From Rhodocyclales bacterium (GTDB lineage Bacteria > Pseudomonadota > Gammaproteobacteria > Burkholderiales > Rhodocyclaceae): a DNA stretch of 64,000 nt. Positions 12,425 through 21,152 of the stretch are shown here, piece after piece. Under the pieces are notes generated by a model. The model was not told where the DNA came from. It did not search any database and was given only the letters and a program-made list of their open reading frames with translations. The position numbers were made by a program, and so were the translations under genes. The first letter of the stretch is position 1. Each line of letters begins with the position of its first letter. The stretch is from NCBI GenBank assembly GCA_016235805.1, contig JACRIY010000039.1:1-64000 (forward strand). The letters run 5' to 3'.

Positions 12425-14305
12425 TTGAATAACATGTTCAAAAGCATGGCGATCTGGTTGGTGATCGGCATCGTCCTGATGACCGTTTTCAACCAGTTCA
12501 ACACGCGCCAGGTCGCGCTCGGGTCGCTCGAGTACTCGCAGTTCCTCGAAGAGGTCAAGCAGGGCAGGATCACCAAGGTGGTGATCCAGGGCCGCACGCT
12601 CGAGGCGACCACCACCGACGGCAAGCGCATCACGACCTACGCGCCGCCCGACCTGTGGATGGTGTCCGACCTGCTCAAGAACAACGTCAAGGTGGTGGCC
12701 AAGCCGGAGGAGGAACAGTCCTTCCTCACCAGCATTTTCGTTTCGTGGTTCCCGATGCTGCTGCTGATCGGCGTCTGGGTGTTTTTCATGCGCCAGATGC
12801 AGGGCGGTGGCAAGGGCGGCGCGTTCTCCTTCGGCAAGAGCCGGGCGCGCATGATGGATGAATCGTCCAACAACATCACCTTCGCCGATGTCGCCGGCTG
12901 CGACGAGGCCAAGGAGGAAGTCTACGAGATGGTCGACTTCCTGCGCGATCCGTCCAAGTTCCAGAAGCTCGGCGGCCGCATTCCGCGCGGAGTATTGCTG
13001 GTCGGCTCGCCGGGTACCGGCAAGACCTTGCTGGCCAAGGCCATCGCCGGCGAGGCTAAGGTGCCCTTCTTCTCGATTTCCGGCTCCGACTTCGTCGAAA
13101 TGTTCGTCGGCGTCGGTGCCGCCCGCGTGCGCGACATGTTCGACCAGGCCAAGAAGGCCGCGCCCTGCATCATATTCATCGACGAACTCGATGCCGTCGG
13201 CCGCCAGCGCGGCGCCGGCCTCGGTGGCGGCAACGACGAGCGCGAGCAGACCCTGAACCAGATGCTCGTGGAAATGGACGGTTTCGAAGGCTCGGCCGGC
13301 GTCATCGTGGTTGCCGCCACCAACCGTCCCGACGTGCTCGATCCCGCGCTGTTGCGCCCCGGTCGTTTCGACCGCCAGGTCGTCGTGCCGCTGCCCGACA
13401 TCCGTGGCCGCGAGCAGATCCTCAAGGTGCATATGCGCAAGGTGCCGGTGGCACCCGATATCGATGCCTCGATCCTTGCTCGCGGTTGTCCCGGTTTTTC
13501 CGGCGCCGACCTTGCCAACCTGGTGAACGAAGCCGCACTGTTCGCCGCGCGCGGCAACAAGCGACTGGTAGACATGGAGGATTTCGAGCGCGCCAAGGAC
13601 AAGATCATGATGGGCGCCGAGCGGCGCTCCATGGTGATGCCTGAGGAGGAACGCAGGAACACGGCCTATCACGAGTCGGGCCACGCCGTGGTGGCGAAGT
13701 TGCTGCCCAAGACCGATCCGGTGCACAAGGTCACCATCATTCCTCGTGGCCGTGCCCTCGGCCTGACCATGCAGTTGCCCGACCAGGAGCGTTACAGCCA
13801 GGATCGTGATCGCTTGCTGAGCACCATCACGGTGTTGTTCGGCGGCCGCATCGCCGAGGAACTCTTCATGCAGCAGATGACCACCGGCGCTTCCAACGAC
13901 TTCCAGCGCGCAACCGACCTGGCGCGGCGCATGGTGACGCAGTGGGGCATGTCCGACAGCATGGGCCCGATGGTCTATGGCGAAGAGGAGGGCGAGATAT
14001 TCCTCGGCCGTTCGGTCACCACGCACAAGAACGTTTCCGAATCCACGATGCAGAAGGTCGATAACGAGATTCGTCGCATTCTCGACGAGCAGTATGCGCG
14101 TGCGCGCAAGCTGCTCGAAGACAATCGCGACAAGGTCGAGGCGATGACCGCTGCCCTGCTAGAAATGGAAACCATCGACGCCGACCAGATCAACGACATC
14201 ATGGCCGGCCTGCCGCCGCGTCCGCCCAAACCTTCCAGCGCGGCACCCACGCCCCGCGGCGACAACTCGCCGGGCCCGGAGCCGACGGCGCCGGCACCGG
14301 CCTGA
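12425..14305 (+). CDS. ftsH: ATP-dependent zinc metalloprotease FtsH
   Basis: Membrane-anchored AAA protease. Two membrane segments (about residues 8-22 and 104-121) flank a periplasmic domain. Then come Walker A GSPGTGKT, Walker [12 protein letters not shown], the arginine-finger region RPGRFDRQV, and the zinc motif HESGH in the protease domain. I chose TTG 12425 ([11 protein letters not shown]) because AGAGAGG (12412-12418) is correctly spaced before it, whereas ATG 12434 would be too far away; this gives 626 residues. A -10-like TACAAT is at 12377-12382. Residues after about 600 are a Pro/Ala-rich tail. Confidence 0.96.
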   Translation: MNNMFKSMAIWLVIGIVLMTVFNQFNTRQVALGSLEYSQFLEEVKQGRITKVVIQGRTLEATTTDGKRITTYAPPDLWMVSDLLKNNVKVVAKPEEEQSFLTSIFVSWFPMLLLIGVWVFFMRQMQGGGKGGAFSFGKSRARMMDESSNNITFADVAGCDEAKEEVYEMVDFLRDPSKFQKLGGRIPRGVLLVGSPGTGKTLLAKAIAGEAKVPFFSISGSDFVEMFVGVGAARVRDMFDQAKKAAPCIIFIDELDAVGRQRGAGLGGGNDEREQTLNQMLVEMDGFEGSAGVIVVAATNRPDVLDPALLRPGRFDRQVVVPLPDIRGREQILKVHMRKVPVAPDIDASILARGCPGFSGADLANLVNEAALFAARGNKRLVDMEDFERAKDKIMMGAERRSMVMPEEERRNTAYHESGHAVVAKLLPKTDPVHKVTIIPRGRALGLTMQLPDQERYSQDRDRLLSTITVLFGGRIAEELFMQQMTTGASNDFQRATDLARRMVTQWGMSDSMGPMVYGEEEGEIFLGRSVTTHKNVSESTMQKVDNEIRRILDEQYARARKLLEDNRDKVEAMTAALLEMETIDADQINDIMAGLPPRPPKPSSAAPTPRGDNSPGPEPTAPAPA

Positions 14306-14322
14306 CCTCTTCGCCATGGAAC

Positions 14323-14362
14323 AAGCCGCCGAATAGTTCGAGATTCGGCGGCTTTCTCTTTT
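14323..14362 (+). terminator. Rho-independent terminator between ftsH and folP
   Basis: AGCCGCCGAAT (14324-14334) pairs perfectly with ATTCGGCGGCT (14343-14353), with an 8-nt loop, followed by TTCTCTTTT. It ends 1-2 bp before the folP ATG. Confidence 0.85.
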
Positions 14363-14363
14363 C

Positions 14364-15194
14364 ATGACCCAGCATTTTCATTGCGGCCGCCACGTCCTCA
14401 ACGCCGAGCGTCCGCTCATCATGGGCATCGTCAACCTGTCCGACGATTCCTTTTCCGGTGACGGACTGCACGGCAATGTCGCGGCCGCGATCGACCAGGG
14501 CCGGCGCCTGATCGAGGAGGGGGCGCACATTCTCGACCTGGGTGCCGAGTCCTCGCGTCCCGGCGCGGCGCCGGTGCCGGCCCGGGTGGAGATCGAGCGC
14601 CTGCTGCCGGTGATCGAGGCGCTGCACGATTGCGGAGTGGCGCTGTCGGTCGATACCGTCAAGCCCGAGGTGATGCGCGCGGTGCTCGCCGCAGGCGCCG
14701 ACATGATCAACGACATCAATGCCCTGCGTGCACCGGGCGCGATGGAGCTGGTCGCCGCCAGTCGCGCCGCAGTTGGCCTGATGCACATGCAGGGCGAGCC
14801 GCGCACAATGCAGGAGAATCCGCACTATGCGGATGTCGTCGGCGAAGTCGCCGCCTTTCTTGCCGAGCGCGTCGCCGCGGCCGAGGCGGCCGGCATCGCG
14901 CTGAACCGCATCGCCGTCGATCCGGGTTTCGGCTTCGGCAAGACTCTCGAGCACAACATCGAACTACTGCGTCGCCTGGATGAACTGGTGGTCCCCGGCT
15001 TGCCGCTGCTGGTCGGCATGTCGCGCAAGTCCATGCTGGGATTGATCACCGGGCGCGCGGCACCCGATCGCGTTCATGCCGGGATCGCCGCGCACGTGCT
15101 CGCCGTGTTGCGTGGCGCGCGGATTCTTCGGGTGCATGATGTCGCCGCGACGCGCGATGCCATTGCCGTATTGCAAGCTGTGGAGGATTACTGA
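14364..15194 (+). CDS. folP: Dihydropteroate synthase
   Basis: Joins para-aminobenzoate to the pterin diphosphate in folate synthesis; target of sulfonamides. The 276-residue TIM barrel has [15 protein letters not shown] near residue 20, [19 protein letters not shown], and the RVHDV C-terminal strand. Nothing resembling a Shine-Dalgarno sequence precedes the ATG: the terminator hairpin and its T-rich tail abut it directly. Overlaps glmM by 1 bp (TGATG). Confidence 0.96.
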   Translation: MTQHFHCGRHVLNAERPLIMGIVNLSDDSFSGDGLHGNVAAAIDQGRRLIEEGAHILDLGAESSRPGAAPVPARVEIERLLPVIEALHDCGVALSVDTVKPEVMRAVLAAGADMINDINALRAPGAMELVAASRAAVGLMHMQGEPRTMQENPHYADVVGEVAAFLAERVAAAEAAGIALNRIAVDPGFGFGKTLEHNIELLRRLDELVVPGLPLLVGMSRKSMLGLITGRAAPDRVHAGIAAHVLAVLRGARILRVHDVAATRDAIAVLQAVEDY

Positions 15195-16549
15195 TGGGAC
15201 GCAAATATTTTGGCACCGATGGTGTGCGCGGTCGTGTCGGCCAGGCGCCGATTACCCCCGATTTCGTCATGCGCCTGGGCTTTGCAGCCGGTGCGGCGCT
15301 GGTCGCGCGTGACGGCCTGCGGCCCCAGGACCGACCTGCCGTGCTGATCGGCAAGGACACGCGGATTTCCGGCTACATGCTCGAAGCGGCGCTGGAGTCG
15401 GGATTCGCAGCCGCCGGCGTCGACGTGATGCTGTGCGGGCCGATGCCGACGCCGGCGGTGGCCTACCTCACGCGCGCGTTGCGCCTGCAGGCGGGCGTGG
15501 TGATTTCCGCCTCGCACAATCCGTTTGACGACAATGGAATCAAGTTCTTTTCGGCCCAGGGCACCAAGCTGCCCGATGCGGTGGAGCTCGACATCGAGGC
15601 GCGACTCGAACAGCCGATGACCTGCATGGATTCAGCGCATTTGGGCAAGGCGCGCCGGGTCGACGACGCTGCCGGGCGCTACATCGAATTTTGCAAGAGC
15701 ACCTTCCCCAACGACCTCGACCTGCGCGGCCTCAAGGTAGTGGTCGATAGCGCACACGGCGCGGCCTACCATGTGGCGCCGAACGTGTTCCATGAGCTCG
15801 GCGCCGAGATAGTCGGCGTCGGCGACGCGCCCAATGGCCTCAACATCAACCACCAGGTCGGTGCCACGGCGCCTGCGGCGCTGCGCCAGGCGGTGCTCGA
15901 CCATCAGGCGGACTGTGGCATAGCGCTCGATGGCGACGGCGACCGGCTGGTGATGGTCGATGCCTCCGGCACCCTCTACGACGGCGATCAGCTGCTTTAC
16001 GTGATCGCCCGCCACCGTGCACGCAGCCAGCCGATGCCGGGAATCGCCGGTACCCTGATGAGCAACCTCGGCTTCGAGCACGCGCTGGGCCGCCTGGGAA
16101 TCGTGCTGGGCCGCGCCAAGGTCGGTGACCGCTACGTCCTCGAAATGATGCAGGACAAGGGCTGGATCCTCGGCGGCGAGAACTCGGGGCACATCATCTG
16201 CCTCGATCGCCACACCACCGGCGACGGCATCATCGCCGCCTTGCAGGTGCTGGCGGCACTTCGCGCGACGGGCGAGACGCTGGCGGAAGCGTGTGGCGAC
16301 CTGACGCTGTATCCGCAGAAGCTGATCAACGTGAAGATGCCGGCGGGCTTCGACTGGGCCGCCGACACAGGGATCAAGTCGGCGGTAAAGGCTGCCGAGG
16401 TCACGCTCGACGGCAACGGACGCGTGCTGCTGCGTCCATCCGGCACCGAGCCCCTGCTGCGGGTGATGGTGGAGGGGCGCGATGCCGGCATCGTCCTGAG
16501 CCAGGCGGAGGCCATCGCGGGTTCGGTGCGGCAGGCGTTCGGCGCCTGA
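15194..16549 (+). CDS. glmM: Phosphoglucosamine mutase
   Basis: Interconverts glucosamine-6-P and glucosamine-1-P for UDP-GlcNAc, peptidoglycan and LPS synthesis. 451 residues. The active-site serine loop is [12 protein letters not shown] (Ser about 107), the metal-binding loop [13 protein letters not shown], and the sugar loop GGENSGHI; the phosphate-binding loop [12 protein letters not shown] is near the C-terminus. Translationally coupled to folP, the usual ftsH-folP-glmM order. Confidence 0.97.
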   Translation: MGRKYFGTDGVRGRVGQAPITPDFVMRLGFAAGAALVARDGLRPQDRPAVLIGKDTRISGYMLEAALESGFAAAGVDVMLCGPMPTPAVAYLTRALRLQAGVVISASHNPFDDNGIKFFSAQGTKLPDAVELDIEARLEQPMTCMDSAHLGKARRVDDAAGRYIEFCKSTFPNDLDLRGLKVVVDSAHGAAYHVAPNVFHELGAEIVGVGDAPNGLNINHQVGATAPAALRQAVLDHQADCGIALDGDGDRLVMVDASGTLYDGDQLLYVIARHRARSQPMPGIAGTLMSNLGFEHALGRLGIVLGRAKVGDRYVLEMMQDKGWILGGENSGHIICLDRHTTGDGIIAALQVLAALRATGETLAEACGDLTLYPQKLINVKMPAGFDWAADTGIKSAVKAAEVTLDGNGRVLLRPSGTEPLLRVMVEGRDAGIVLSQAEAIAGSVRQAFGA

Positions 16550-16583
16550 TTCGAAACTCGCAGACTCGCGGCGGGCCCGCGCG

Positions 16584-17036
16584 TCAGGGATTTTGCACCG
16601 CCCGCAGCACCGTCTGCGTCTCGTCGTGGCGAACCCGGTTGGTGAACCACCACAGTCCGGCTTTCTTGATGGTCCAGTCGGCTTCCGTGCCTGCCAGCAG
16701 CAGGGATGCCAGCCGACCCAATGCCGGCTGGTGGCTGACCAGGATGATCGCACCGGGGTGGTCCGGCCAATCGGCGGCGCCGAGCAAGTCGGCGACGCTG
16801 GCGCCTATTCCGAGCTGAGCCTTCACCTTGATCGGCAGGCCGAGCGTCTGCGCGGTCTGCAGGGTTCGCCGCGTCGGGCTCGACAGCAGCGTGACTTTCG
16901 GCAGCTTCTGCCGGCGCAGCCATTCCGCCATTTCCTGTGCGTGCTTCAATCCGCGTGCGGTGAGCTCCCGGTCCGCATCGGCCACCGGGCCGTCGCCGTC
17001 TTTCGCTTCGCCATGGCGCCAGAGTATCAGGTCCAC
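16584..17036 (-). CDS. sixA: Phosphohistidine phosphatase SixA
   Basis: Histidine-phosphatase superfamily member of 150 residues with the catalytic RHGE at residues 7-10 and a second histidine in LVSHQP. SixA proteins dephosphorylate phosphohistidine (ArcB and the nitrogen PTS in E. coli). I chose GTG 17036, which gives MDLILWRHGEAKDGDGP, because AGGAGG lies 5 bp upstream; an ATG at 17069 would place the SD inside the gene. It is convergent with glmM. Confidence 0.88.
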   Translation of the reverse strand: MDLILWRHGEAKDGDGPVADADRELTARGLKHAQEMAEWLRRQKLPKVTLLSSPTRRTLQTAQTLGLPIKVKAQLGIGASVADLLGAADWPDHPGAIILVSHQPALGRLASLLLAGTEADWTIKKAGLWWFTNRVRHDETQTVLRAVQNP

Positions 17037-17139
17037 CCCATCCTCCTTTTTTGTCGAGGCCGGCAGCATATGCCCTCGGCGTGACAGGCGGATGACAGGT
17101 GCGGAGGCGGCGTCGCTGCGCTATCGGGTCGTCTGGCCA

Positions 17140-17163
17140 GGAGTCGGCGCTGGCGGCACGGCG
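17140..17163 (+). repeat. Dispersed 24-bp repeat, copy 2 (intergenic)
   Basis: Reads GGAGTCGGCGCTGGCG-GC-ACGGCG. It lies between sixA and the small reading frame at 17191-17313, outside any recognisable gene. Confidence 0.85.
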
Positions 17164-17190
17164 CGCGAAATCGAAACGTCGTTCGTCGCG

Positions 17191-17313
17191 CTAGTCGCGG
17201 AGCGTGGTGCGGGATTCCAATCGCCGCGAGCGCAGCAATGCCAGCACTTCGATCACTCCCCAAAGCAGCGTCCCCGCCAGTATCAGCGAGCGTTCGGCGA
17301 TCGGCTGGCGCAT
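17191..17313 (-). CDS. Small hypothetical protein, 40 residues
   Basis: ATG 17313 is preceded by AAGGAG with 6-nt spacing, a textbook ribosome binding site. The product reads MRQPIAERSLILAGTLLWG, then VIEVLALLRSRR and an arginine-rich end. Residues 9-27 are hydrophobic enough for one membrane segment, with positive charge after it. I do not recognise a family. It lies 54 bp downstream of another small frame on the same strand, so the pair may be one transcript. It could be spurious; the RBS is the main support. Confidence 0.5.
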   Translation of the reverse strand: MRQPIAERSLILAGTLLWGVIEVLALLRSRRLESRTTLRD

Positions 17314-17367
17314 GGTGTTCTCCTTGCGAACATGGAAGCGGCTGCGGGGGGCGCTGGCTGCGCCCGC

Positions 17368-17457
17368 TCAAAACTCGTCGAGTTGCCAGACGACAACCCA
17401 TGGCTCGTCGAACATGCGGTCAAGTTCTCCGAACAGACGGTCGATCAGGAATTTCAT
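17368..17457 (-). CDS. Small hypothetical protein, 29 residues
   Basis: ATG 17457 follows GGAG with 5-nt spacing. The product begins MKFLIDRLFGELDRMFDEP and ends WVVVWQLDEF: amphipathic, acidic, with two tryptophans. No family recognised. It is the upstream member of a pair with the 40-residue frame at 17191-17313, inside a 600-bp stretch that otherwise holds no gene. Confidence 0.45.
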   Translation of the reverse strand: MKFLIDRLFGELDRMFDEPWVVVWQLDEF

Positions 17458-17635
17458 GGCGATCTCCAGGGGCGCTTAGCGTGCGGACAGCATAGACAGC
17501 CGACGTTTCAGCGCGATTGCGCCTTGATGACGACTTGCTCCGCGGCACGCGATGGCGCGATCGGACGGCATGGCCGACTCCGCCTTGCGCTATGCTGTCG
17601 GCGGTATGTATCCGGTTCGAATCAGGGCAGTGGCG

Positions 17636-18661
17636 ATGACGTGGACAGATATTGACGAGCTCGAAGAACTGGAACAGATCGTGGCAGGTGGCGGCCCCGG
17701 GGTCGAGGTGCGAACCTTGTGCGAAGTCGATTGCGGTCCGCGACGCCTCCCTGTTCATGCGATATGCATCGGGAATCGTGATCCCGCCGCGCCGGCGATC
17801 GGCATCTTCGGCGGCGTGCATGGCTTGGAGCGGATAGGCGTGCAGGTGGTGCTGGCCTTCCTGCAGAGCATCATCAGCAGGCTGCGCTGGGACACCACGC
17901 TGCATCGCCAGCTCGATCAACTGCGTCTCGTATTCGTTCCCGCGTTGAATCCCGGTGGCATGTGGCGGCGCACGCGTGCCAACCCCAATGGCGTCGACCT
18001 GATGCGCAATGCGCCGCTGGAGGCGAAGGAAAAGACTCCGCTGCTGATCGGCGGACATCGACTGGGGCCGCGACTGCCCTGGTTTCGCGGGCCGGCCGGC
18101 GCCGCCCTGGAGATGGAAGCGCAAGCCCTGTGCCGCGTGGTTGACGACGAGTTGCTCAGCCACCATTTCAGCATGGCCGTCGATTGCCATTCCGGTTTCG
18201 GCCTCAGCGATCGACTCTGGTTTCCCTATGCGCATACCGCGCAGCCGATACCGCACCTCGCGGAAATGCATGCACTGCTGGAGATTCTTGACCAGACCCA
18301 CAACCACCATCGCTACGTGTTCGAGCCGCAGAGCCGGCAATATCTGGCGCACGGCGACCTGTGGGACCACCTGTACCTGCGCGCGCTGGATAATCCCGAA
18401 CGGCTGTTCCTGCCACTGACGCTTGAAATGGGTTCCTGGCTCTGGGTCAAGAAGAATCCGCGACAGTTGTTTTCCAGGCATGGCATGTTCAATCCGCAGA
18501 TCGAACACCGCCGGCAGCGGGTGCTGCGGCGGCATCTGGCGTGGCTGGATTTCATGACCCGCGCCGCCAGCGGCAGCGCTCTCTGGCTGCCGACCGGTGC
18601 TGCACGGGAGATGCATGGCCAGGCCGCGATGCGGCGTTGGTATGGCGGGCAGGCGGCATGA
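17636..18661 (+). CDS. M14-type zinc carboxypeptidase-like (succinylglutamate desuccinylase/aspartoacylase-like) protein
   Basis: Zinc ligands of the M14 fold are in place: H62 and E65 in GGVHGLERIG and H185 in VDCHSGFG. The substrate-binding NPGGMWRRTRANPNGVDLMRN follows the family NP(G)G..R..N..G.DLNR pattern, and E264 in LTLEMGS is the likely catalytic glutamate. So a hydrolase of C-terminal peptide or amide bonds is expected; the substrate is unknown. I placed the start at ATG 17636 (MTWTDIDELEELEQ; 341 residues) because a -10-like TATGCT at 17590-17595 makes the upstream ATGs at 17552 and 17606 unlikely; this is uncertain. Its stop overlaps the next gene's start (ATGA). Confidence 0.75.
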   Translation: MTWTDIDELEELEQIVAGGGPGVEVRTLCEVDCGPRRLPVHAICIGNRDPAAPAIGIFGGVHGLERIGVQVVLAFLQSIISRLRWDTTLHRQLDQLRLVFVPALNPGGMWRRTRANPNGVDLMRNAPLEAKEKTPLLIGGHRLGPRLPWFRGPAGAALEMEAQALCRVVDDELLSHHFSMAVDCHSGFGLSDRLWFPYAHTAQPIPHLAEMHALLEILDQTHNHHRYVFEPQSRQYLAHGDLWDHLYLRALDNPERLFLPLTLEMGSWLWVKKNPRQLFSRHGMFNPQIEHRRQRVLRRHLAWLDFMTRAASGSALWLPTGAAREMHGQAAMRRWYGGQAA

Positions 18662-19431
18662 AGGCTGCGCCACCCTGGATACTGCTGCGCGGCCTGACCC
18701 GCGAAGCGCGGCACTGGGGCGACTTTCCGCGGCAGCTCGGCGAAGTTTTTCCCGAGGCGCCGGTGATCTGTCTCGATCTGCCGGGCAATGGAAGGCTTAA
18801 TGGTCTGGCCAGTCCCGGTAGCGTCGAAGGTATGGCTGACTTCTGCCATGCCGAACTTGCGCGCCTCGGGATTGCAGCGCCATGCCGGGTACTGGCGATG
18901 TCGCTCGGCGCGATGGTCGCCGTCGCTTGGGCGCAGCGTCATCCGCAAGACCTAGCTGGCGTTGTGCTGATCAATACCAGTCTGCGACCGTTCAGTCCAT
19001 TTTTCCGGCGCCTGCGGCCGGCTAACTACCTGCGCCTGTGGCACCTGTTCGCCTTGCCTGCCAGCGAGCGCGAGATCGAGACGACGATTCTGCACATGAC
19101 CACTCGCCTCGTTCCCGATCCTGACACCGTGATCGCGCAATGGCTACAGTGGCGGCGCGAGAATCCGGTATCGCGGCAGAATGCCCTGACACAATTGCTG
19201 GCGGCGATGCGCTACCGTGCGACGCCAAAGCGCCCAAGTGAGCGGATCCTGCTACTTGCAGCTGCGCGCGATGAATTGGTCGATGCGCATTGCTCGCGGC
19301 AGATTGCAGCATTGTGGGAGATCGAGATCAACGTCCATATGGCAGCCGGACACGACCTTCCGCTCGATGATCCGGCTTGGGTCATCGAGCGGTTGCGTTG
19401 CTGGCTCGCGGACGATCAGAAAGCGACCTGA
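18658..19431 (+). CDS. Alpha/beta hydrolase
   Basis: 257 residues with a recognisable alpha/beta-hydrolase layout: nucleophile S82 in AMSLGAM (a variant of G-x-S-x-G with Ala first), acid D205 in AAARDELVD, and histidine H232 in AAGHDLPLDDP. Substrate unknown. It starts inside the stop codon of the M14-like peptidase, so the two are translationally coupled and may act in sequence. Its 3' end overlaps the convergent porin gene by 16 bp. Confidence 0.8.
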   Translation: MKAAPPWILLRGLTREARHWGDFPRQLGEVFPEAPVICLDLPGNGRLNGLASPGSVEGMADFCHAELARLGIAAPCRVLAMSLGAMVAVAWAQRHPQDLAGVVLINTSLRPFSPFFRRLRPANYLRLWHLFALPASEREIETTILHMTTRLVPDPDTVIAQWLQWRRENPVSRQNALTQLLAAMRYRATPKRPSERILLLAAARDELVDAHCSRQIAALWEIEINVHMAAGHDLPLDDPAWVIERLRCWLADDQKAT

Positions 19432-20999
19432 CCGCGAACGCTGAGAACTTTTTCGTCCATGGCGGTGTTGGTCTGGCCTGCCAGTAGGGTGACGTCGACC
19501 GGGGTGACCGCGGTGTTGAATCGGGTCCGGTCGTAATTGAGCATGATTCGCGTATTCGGATTCAGAATCCAATTCAAGCCGAGTGTAATCGTGTTGCCGA
19601 TGTCGGAGTTCTGCTCCCGGGCGGCACCGGCCGCCGCGGTACCGTTGCCGACACTTATGCCGGAGGCGTCATACTTTGCGTAGCGTAGGCCGAGCTGCCA
19701 GGCACCGATGCCGCTGCCGGGATTGAAGTTGTTCTTCGGGGCAATGCCGCCGAAAGCGCCCGCCCGGTAGGCATTAGACCAGCTTTCTCCCGTGATATTC
19801 CATACCGCCTGCGCGTAATAGGCGCGCAGGTCGCCTTGGACGAAGGATCCGGTCGCAGCATGCCGCCCATCGATTTTCGCCTTTACCCATTCGCCCTGAA
19901 ACTTGACCGGACCATAGGCGGCCGCGAGTTCCATGCCTTGCAGCTTTCGATTCACTTCGGCATCGGTATTGGAGGCGCCGCCGTAGGTAGCCGTGGTCAG
20001 CGCATCGCCGGCAAGTTGCGCCCGGTAAATATTGGTCAGCCCGCGCGCGGCGGAGCGGAAGCCGACAACCGTGCCGCGTGTGGTCGTGCTGGCGGCGGCC
20101 GAAGTCTGGGAGGATGTTGTCGGAGTGAGGTTATAGTCGCCCGACGTCCCCGCAAGTCCAAGGTGCATGACACTGTCTTTCCATCCGGCCAGATCGGCAA
20201 TGTTAACTGCGGCGCGGCCCGCCACCTGCTTCCCCCTGGCGGTCTCGTTGGTGGTTTCGTTGAAGCCTTCCTGGAAAACCGAAATCCCGTAGTTCACTCC
20301 CTTTGCCGGCTGGCCATGCAGCATGGCGCCAAGCTTCTTGGCCGGACTGAGTTGGTTGGCGTAGGAAGCCTCGAGGAAGTCGGACGCATTGGATCCGCTG
20401 ATTTCCTCGAGGTTGAACGGTTGCGTAAACCGACCGACGCGCAACTGCACCGGCTTGAAGTAGCCCAGATTCATCAATGCTGTGTCGATGGTATTCGTAT
20501 TGGAACCGACAAAGCTGCCGACGACTTCATAGCCGATGTCCTTGTAGAAGTATCCCTTCACGCCCAGTTGGGCACGGCGCAGCTCGTAATTGTTGGCAAG
20601 CGACGAGGTATCGCGATCGTAGTTCTTGGCAAAACTGTTGCTGTTGTCACGATAGTCGAAATGCATGCGGCCGGTCAGGCCAACGGCATGCTGACCATCA
20701 CCGGACTCCCAGGTCAAGGCGTTCTTCCACTTGCTGACAACCGCGTCTTTGCTCGCCGCCTGTGTGCTCTCCGCCGCCTGCGCTGCAAGGGCCTTGTCTC
20801 GTGCCGCCTGCCCGCGCTCCGCACGGGCCATCTCGCGCATTTCGTTGTATTCCTCGGTCGTTAGTACGCCTTTCTTGTGCAGGCGTTCGAGCAGGACTTC
20901 CATGTTTGACGCATTCGCGGGAGCTGTGATTGCCAGGAGCAAGGCCGCCAGCGACGCCGCCGCAGCTGGAAGTTTGGTGCAGGAAGATTGTGAGGTCAT
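19416..20999 (-). CDS. Phosphate-selective porin O/P (OprP/OprO) family porin
   Basis: 527-residue outer-membrane porin. A signal peptide (about residues 1-30, ending APANAS) is followed by a short helical/coiled segment (NMEVLLERLHKKGVLTTEEYNEM, then an Ala/Gln-rich stretch to about 85), then beta-strand-rich sequence ending in the aromatic LSVRGQVAF typical of a porin terminus. The N-terminal coiled coil followed by a barrel (LRRAQLGVKGYFYKDIGYEV; LRVGRFTQPF) is characteristic of OprP/OprO proteins, which take up phosphate or polyphosphate. A Pho-box-like site upstream supports phosphate regulation. It is the distal gene of a minus-strand run ending the lipid-remodelling island. Confidence 0.85.
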   Translation of the reverse strand: MTSQSSCTKLPAAAASLAALLLAITAPANASNMEVLLERLHKKGVLTTEEYNEMREMARAERGQAARDKALAAQAAESTQAASKDAVVSKWKNALTWESGDGQHAVGLTGRMHFDYRDNSNSFAKNYDRDTSSLANNYELRRAQLGVKGYFYKDIGYEVVGSFVGSNTNTIDTALMNLGYFKPVQLRVGRFTQPFNLEEISGSNASDFLEASYANQLSPAKKLGAMLHGQPAKGVNYGISVFQEGFNETTNETARGKQVAGRAAVNIADLAGWKDSVMHLGLAGTSGDYNLTPTTSSQTSAAASTTTRGTVVGFRSAARGLTNIYRAQLAGDALTTATYGGASNTDAEVNRKLQGMELAAAYGPVKFQGEWVKAKIDGRHAATGSFVQGDLRAYYAQAVWNITGESWSNAYRAGAFGGIAPKNNFNPGSGIGAWQLGLRYAKYDASGISVGNGTAAAGAAREQNSDIGNTITLGLNWILNPNTRIMLNYDRTRFNTAVTPVDVTLLAGQTNTAMDEKVLSVRGQVAF

Positions 21000-21055
21000 G
21001 ATCGGATTCCCAAGTGATTAGGTAATTTGTGGGCTGCCAATGGCAGACCGATCAC

Positions 21056-21089
21056 ATGCTAGGGTTGCAGGATTACGATGCCATGAAAG
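21056..21089 (-). promoter_or_regulatory. Candidate Pho box and -10 of the porin gene
   Basis: On the minus strand CTTTCAT (21089-21083), 4 bp, TCGTAAT (21078-21072), then exactly 10 bp and TAGCAT (21061-21056). Half-sites are 11 bp apart in register, as in PhoB sites (consensus CTGTCAT-N4-CTGTCAT); the second half-site is weak. Same geometry as at pstS and olsB. Confidence 0.45.
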
Positions 21090-21152
21090 GAGTATTACAA
21101 AGCGTCGTTCCGGTGGCGATTGCTGTCTCGAAGCCGGCAATCGGGTCGCCGG

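Noticed and set aside
17552-17635. Upstream start codons for the M14-type peptidase
   Set aside because: They have no RBS and overlap a -10-like TATGCT; the added residues lack family character.
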